From the NCBI GenBank assembly GCA_963920525.1, contig OY986435.1:174081327-174145326 (forward strand): DNA of 64,000 nt, in the 5' to 3' direction. The notes beneath the pieces were generated by a model. That model ran no database searches, was not told where the DNA came from, and saw only the letters and a program-made list of their open reading frames with translations. The stretch's first letter is position 1; each line of letters starts with the position of its first letter. Below are positions 58,490 to 64,000 of this stretch, piece by piece. This stretch comes from Dichetophora obliterata (lineage: Eukaryota > Arthropoda > Insecta > Diptera > Sciomyzidae). The translations under genes were made by a program, and so were the position numbers.

Positions 58490-60133
58490 AACGAAGAAAA
58501 AGACATTACAAAAATTATGTTTTTTATTATATGTTTTCAACATTAAGGATTTCGTTTTAAATTTCTTTTAAATAAATTCGTTTAAACAGTAAAAGTGTAC
58601 TATATATGTATTTTAAATATTGTTTTGAAAACAAAAACTTCTGTTTTAAATTTAACTTAACAAACATTTGTGTTTAACTTCAATGAAATTATTTCAAGCT
58701 ATATTTCAAAAACAAATTCGTTTCATATGAACACAGTTTCATTAAATTTTAACACATATTTCTCTCAGTTTACGTAAGAAAATTTTAAGTCTCCATATAT
58801 ATTATTATCTTTTTACAATATATATTTTACGTTGAGTTTTTTTATTTCTTTTTCCAATTTGCAATGTTATATAAGGATCGTGACCAGTAACACAAAACGG
58901 CTGGCATAATGCGCTGAGAGCTGCTCTCGGTGCTTGTTAAAATTCGTTCATATCGAGGGGGGGGTGTATAACTCCCAAAACCCCTCTGCGTACGCGCCTG
59001 ATTGCGACTTATTTCATAAAAGGTACTTATAAAAGTATATTGCGATATTTTGCTTGTTGGATTATATGATTTATTAAACGGTTCAAATGCAAAACTAGAA
59101 CAAAAAATTTCCGGTGAACATATAATGTTTTTTCAGCTTCAACTGTTTTTTGTTTTTATTTTTGTTTTTGCTTGATTTTAATTTATAAGGCTTGTCTACA
59201 TTTTACTCCTCGAATCTTGGCGAGACAGCTTGCCATTTTGCATGAAATCTAATATTAAAATCAGATATTTATCTTACAAAATGAATGCAAATATTTATGT
59301 AGTATCCTTTAAATTTTTTGTCTTAAACGTTCCCGTTGTTTTCTCTTTAATGTCATTAACACTGCTTTCCCTCCTTATCTCGAGAAGATGAGGGAATTAA
59401 AATGTAAACATGTTTACTAAATCTATCTTATTATATTTTGCTTTATTTGCAGGCTTTTTTTCATATAATGCGCAATTTAGATGAAGATAATTTTAAAAGT
59501 GTTTTTTATAGCTTCAAATTCCCGAAAGAGATATCTGTCCAAGCCTCTGTTAAGCTGGGCACGTGTCTTTGACATTAATTTTCAGTATTGTTTTTCAAAT
59601 TGTCAAGAAAAACTACTACAGACTTAACTAATTGCCAAAATAAGCCCGGCTAGAAGAAGTGGGACATATTTGGAACTACAACTGTGGTCTTCAGTAGACG
59701 CAGAAGCGATGGCCATTTGCACAAAATTTTTTTCAGAAATTTAAGGCTTTTATAAACAGCTCTATTCACGTGAATTAAAAAATTGATTTTTTATTTTGAG
59801 CAACGAATATGAATAATTATAATTAAAATTAATAATTTTTTTAAAATTTAATGCGAGCTAAAAATTTTATTTATGAATCAATTTTCGATTAATTCAATGG
59901 ATTTAAATTTCGTTATTCACTGCATGGGCGTAGTTAAGGTAGGGTAGGCGCACTATTCCTCCCCCCTAAACTTAAGAAAACTAAAATTTTTTTTTTTAGT
60001 ATTAATGTAAGAAATTCAAAACAGTTTTTTTTTGTAATAGTTAGAAAAGTATTCAAGTTTTTAATATTTATTAAAGTTTTATTAAACACTCAGGGCTGAC
60101 ACATTATTTAGTATATTTCATTTAATTTTTTTG
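58490..60133. other. No gene; possible lone transposon ends
   Basis: AT-rich. AACCCCTCTGCGTACGCGCC near 58980-59000 and GCATGGGCGTAGTTAAGGTA near 59924 resemble terminal sequences like those of the 33994 element, but they do not pair into one element. Confidence 0.45.
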
Positions 60134-60307
60134 TTGATTTTATATAATTTAAATACAAATTCTAAATGTTTGATAGTTTAAATCATACTTGATTTTAAAT
60201 ACAAATTCTAGTTGTTTGATAGTTTAAAATCGTTTATTGAGCTTTAGATCAAGTATGATTTAAACTATCAAACATTTAGAATTTGTATTTAAATCATATA
60301 AAATCAA
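60134..60307. repeat. Near-perfect hairpin with 60-bp arms
   Basis: Arms 60134-60193 and 60248-60307 are complementary at 59 of 60 positions. The 54-bp loop holds a partial direct copy of the left arm (AAATACAAATTCTAGTTG). Low sequence divergence implies youth or selection. Confidence 0.85.
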
Positions 60308-61213
60308 CATAATAAATAACAAGGTCATTTAGAAAAAACTTTAATTTTATTTTTTTTTTTAATATTATTAAGCAAAAAAAGGTTTATGAAGTGCTTTAAT
60401 TTAAAGTGATTGGTTACTCTGCCATAAATATATATTGCAATCTGAGATACACAATTCGATACCAAATCAGCTGTTCAAATTGAAATTTCTAATTTGATTT
60501 ATTTTCGCATTTTTTAATTTATAATTGTTTCTATAAATGGTTATATAAGAACGTTTTTTTGTGGTAAGTTTATATTACGTTACTGGAAATTATAAGGTCT
60601 ATGTTTATTTTCTAATACATCTCAGAAATTACAAATGCTCAATTACCTTTGGGTTCCTCCTCAAATCTACGATTTTAATGAGGACACGATGGGACTCAAA
60701 CTTAAATTTTGTCACAATTGGCTACAAAACTATGCGCCGTAGTTAATAAAATAAAAAAAAATTAAAAGAGTATTGAAGAAGCCACGCTTCGAGTCAGTGG
60801 CACATAGGGATCAGTAGAAACAGCTCACGTATTCATGACCGACCTGTTTATTGATGCTGTCTGGTCACAATAAATTACTGGAACAAAATCGAAAGGTTTA
60901 GCCTTAGATTATTAGTATATGAATTCAATTGTGAGCTTATAGAGCACCATAGAATTGAAACAAGTTTTTGCTCCGCTATAAGCTAGTGTTTTTAACTGAA
61001 AGGTGGCTATTTTCATAACCAAATGTTTAATTGCTCATGACTTTTATAACTCAAAGACTACTGAAGAGGAAATGTAGCGATTTCCGAAACAGACTGTCTA
61101 GTCAGCTAAGTGATTGACTCTATACAGAGTTGTTGTTGTTGTTGCCTTCTTAAAATCTTACTTGATCTAAAGCGCGCAATTTAATTCATATAATAATTTA
61201 AATAATAGCTCAC
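60308..61213. other. No gene recognised
   Basis: AT-rich spacer with short, unsupported frames. Confidence 0.5.
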
Positions 61214-61217
61214 AATA

Positions 61218-62261
61218 AGGCTATTCACAGTTTGAATACGCTGGTCTGCTATTTGTACGATTTTCTATTTGTACGCCAATTTACGAAAGCGTATTTTGCT
61301 TTGTTGTCTACAGCCGCATAAGCTTATACATCACAGGGTTGCATAATTTTTTAATACGACAGCCACATAGCAAGGTTTTTTTTTTAGACTGAACCAACGC
61401 TCAGGGGATGCCCCCTATAAATGCATAAGCATTGTGTTGATTCGAAAGATAGGTAATAGTTAGTTGGAGGGTGGATAGATGGAGTAGTATCGGTGAAGAT
61501 TTGTTTTAAATTTGCACAACTCAAAACTGCCGGGAAACACGCTCGCAGGGAGACTATTCCACAACTTAACCGAGCGACTAAAGAACGAATTATCGCGGTA
61601 ATGCGAGGTTCTATTAGGCATCGATGCAATGGTAAAGGGGTGGGCTTGGACAGCTGCCCGAGTGGACCTGGGAAACACACGAGCTGGTGGCGTCAGGCCA
61701 TGTATCTCCCTTGAACACTTCCCATGGTAATACCTGTACAGAAGGCTTAGGCAACCTACATTACGTCGATGCTCAAGAGAGTTGAGAGAGGATGAAATAC
61801 TTTTATCTCCTATCAAATATACCGCACGACGTTGAATTCGGTCCAGAAGCTCCAAATAAGATCTTGAAGCCCCTGCCCAAATGTGCGAATTGTACTCTAT
61901 TTTCGGCCTAATATATGAGGTGTAGATCATGCGCAGATCAGCTGAAGTGAAATATTTTTTGCACCGTTTTAAAAAACCTAGGCACTTGCCCGCTTCTTTC
62001 GACATATCGAAAATATGATCATTCCAACGAAGATCACACCTTATCGATATGCCCAGAACGTCAAGAGCGGCTGATTCTACAAGATCCACACCATTCATAT
62101 AGAGGGGAGCTAATGGGCAATCCATCCGCTTGTGGGTTAACAGGCAGCACTGGGTCTTGCTTGCATTGAACTCTACTCTATTAGCAAGACCCCTTGCATT
62201 GAACAATAACAAATGCTATAAATACGATTTGTTGAATGTTCGCCTAAACTGTGAATAGCCT
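61218..62261. mobile_element. TA-flanked TIR element enclosing a LINE tail
   Basis: AATAAGGCTATTCACAGTTT at 61214-61233 is the exact complement of 62246-62265. Taking TA as the duplication gives ends AGGCTATTCACAG...CTGTGAATAGCCT. Most of the inside is a LINE fragment, so the original element was a small MITE. Confidence 0.65.
61377..62212 (-). pseudogene. LINE 3' fragment: reverse transcriptase C-terminus
   Basis: The minus frame 62212-61460 is open over 250 codons: FNASKTQCCLLTH, VLGISIRCDLRWNDHI, LRMIYTSYIRPKIEY, LWNSLPASVFP, FKTNLHRYY. These are the post-catalytic blocks of Jockey/CR1-like enzymes. It starts after the YADD region, so it is severely 5'-truncated. A T run at 61377-61386 marks the poly(A) tail. 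The open C-terminal frame suggests a fairly young insertion. Confidence 0.75.
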
Positions 62262-62265
62262 TATT

Positions 62266-63670
62266 TAATTAACTAACTTAGATTATTTAGGTTACATTTT
62301 TTTGTGGATCTCACGACTTGCCGATTCGTGGAAAAGATAAATTGTCTAGTTAAATAAACACTTCTTTGCGCAAGATTTCAAGCTTACCAATAATCCAGCT
62401 GCATTACCATTTGAATATGGAATGGTATCGCTGTTCATACCATAACTCGACTCATTAAAATCACTTTTAGAAAAGCGTTTTTACGTCTTTAAATCGTGCA
62501 CAGAATGATTGGTGCATGAGAAAATAGAGGGTTTGAATGACGAAATTTTAAACCTTTTTGCTGAAGTTTTGCACCGATGAATACTTTGATTTCCGCTTTT
62601 GTAAATTAGCGTTTTATTCAATGTCGTTTCGAATTTGATGTAATATTTTTCTCAGTAAAGCAAATATTTAAAAAATTGATTTTATTTATCAGCTACATGA
62701 AACAATAATCGGCTGGTCCCTCTTATTAAATCCTCTCCAATGATTCACTAATTAGCCTCTTTGTTAATGAAATAAAATTGAGTGCATTCCTTTACAACTC
62801 AGAATATAAAGCATGCGCGCTAATAAAACAAAGCATTTATAATAATATTATATTTTTTTTCATAATTTCTTACCAATAAAAACACCTTTTACTGTACTGC
62901 CATCATAAGGAAGAGTGCGGAATCTGGCATGAAAATCAAAATTAGTTACATTGTTTTTTCTTAATCATCTTTAAGAAACAAAAATATCGAATTTTTCGCT
63001 CAATTGCTTAACATTTTAACATGAAATCTACACAACTTAAAGCAATCATTCAAACAAAAACGCAGTATCTTCAAAAATAGAGAAAAAACGCAGACAGATA
63101 CTGCGTTTTCCCCTTTGTATTTGTAGTTAATGCTTCGTAAAATACTTTTTACTCCCTTTTTTATGACAAAACAAATCTTTCAAATATTGATTTCTTAAAC
63201 ATATATTGATTTTTTATGAAATATCCTTGTGCAAGATATGATGGTTTTAAATATAAGGCCCAAGCCTTAATAAGGCCCGATTTCTAATACGCACATTTAT
63301 TGCATTCCCTGCAAAATGATTTTTTGCACGTTTAAACATGTTCATATCTGCATCACGTTGCTTAAAAAATTACTTCGATTGCGCATCTGTGAAGCGAGTG
63401 ACAGTCGAACGAAGTCAGCGGTAGCGTCAACAACGTGGTTGATGTAATATTGTGCTCGCAGTAAAAGTCCGTTATTCTACGAAACAACTATTGCCTATGT
63501 CCAGCTTTGAATTTAAAATCAAGAGAGGTATTTTAACGAAAACAAAAAGGTTAATTGATCAAATCTAACTGTGGTGTATTCCGAGAAAAACTTGATTAAT
63601 GAAATTATATTGAGAGCGCCTAAAAAGGCCCAAACCTTTTTTTTCTTTCTGGCTTTCTTTTTCCGATCTC
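62266..63670. other. No gene; one short hairpin
   Basis: AT-rich. AAAACGCAGTATCT at 63057-63070 pairs exactly with AGATACTGCGTTTT at 63096-63109. Confidence 0.5.
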
Positions 63671-63775
63671 ATGTCCACACCTAAATCTACCTGGCAGAAG
63701 AAAACTACGAAAAAGAAAGCCCTCAACTATAAAGGTCAGCGCATTACCAAAATTTTCTTTAAAAAGCCAGAGTAA
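63671..63775 (+). CDS. Possible small Lys-rich frame, 34 codons
   Basis: ATG to TAA with a composition (MSTPKSTWQKKTTKKKALNY) unlike the flanks; the frame is also open about 17 codons upstream. There is no domain and no partner, so chance is quite possible. Confidence 0.15.
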   Translation: MSTPKSTWQKKTTKKKALNYKGQRITKIFFKKPE

Positions 63776-64000
63776 CTTTATTTTACTTTTCAAAATGAAC
63801 TTTTGGCAATAAAAGTATTTTTTCGAAAAAGTTTTTATAAAAAAAAGCTATGAATAGCATTTATGTTTAGTATAAATGTAAACCAACATTTGTAATAACA
63901 ATATGTGTTCTTATTATATTATTTTCTGACTGTTTTGTTATGTTTCTAAAACCGTTATATATTGGGCCTTATTTAGACATGGTGCTCCTAATATGGCAAA
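63776..64000. other. No feature recognised
   Basis: AT-rich end of window. Confidence 0.5.

Noticed and set aside
58950..59960. A hAT-like element bounded by G/C-rich ends at about 58955 and 59924
   Set aside because: The two ends are not complementary to each other and no duplication was found.
63273..63975. Inverted AATAAGGCCC at 63273 and near 63966 as transposon ends
   Set aside because: Only about 10 bases match and no duplication is visible; chance is likely.

Overview
The window is repeat-rich, AT-rich, non-coding animal DNA. The repeat types point to a cyclorrhaphan fly: an errantivirus-like gypsy element, LOA-, Jockey- and RTE-type LINEs, DD41D mariners, hAT elements, Helitrons, INE-1-like repeats and tRNA-headed SINEs. 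I cannot name the species. I found no intact host gene, no genuine tRNA or rRNA gene and no bacterial-style operon. Nearly everything recognisable is mobile DNA, often nested.

Layout. Positions 1-12761 are a gypsy/17.6-like retroelement on the minus strand, cut at the left window edge inside its 3' LTR. gag (10856-12106) and pol (7584-10901) are open, but env is broken by a LOA-like LINE (1096-6548, 14-bp target duplication) and by two frameshifts. Positions 13210-16190 hold a split Jockey LINE and 17001-18420 a hAT transposase relic. Two Helitrons lie at 18786-21452. A TTA-flanked MITE (22692-23201), a TIR element carrying a SINE head (23965-25055), tandem arrays, foldbacks and INE-1-like repeats fill 22-30 kb. 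A mariner (30702-31692) sits inside an older TIR element.

Positions 33994-37196 are a hAT-like element with an 8-bp duplication, carrying two nested MITEs. A second, inverted copy at 49388-53922 lacks both MITEs, so it acts as an internal empty site. It contains a 3.2-kb (AAT)n(GAT)n array that runs into a 200-N assembly gap. A TIR element with unfamiliar gene remnants occupies 37253-39248, a second mariner 39760-40666, a Jockey-type LINE 43329-46350 and an RTE-like LINE 46600-48475.

Positions 54228-54885 are the 5' end of a LOA-like LINE related to the first one. The two copies share a 5'-UTR RNA fold whose outer stem covaries. Positions 54895-58489 are a Mag-type gypsy relic interrupted by a Jockey LINE. 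The rest (58490-64000) is AT-rich with a 60-bp-arm hairpin, a TIR element enclosing a LINE tail, and short unexplained open frames.

The genes do not form a pathway; they are parasites in layers. The best leads are the covarying LINE leader RNA, the giant in-phase composite microsatellite, and the 37-39 kb element whose protein remnants I do not recognise.
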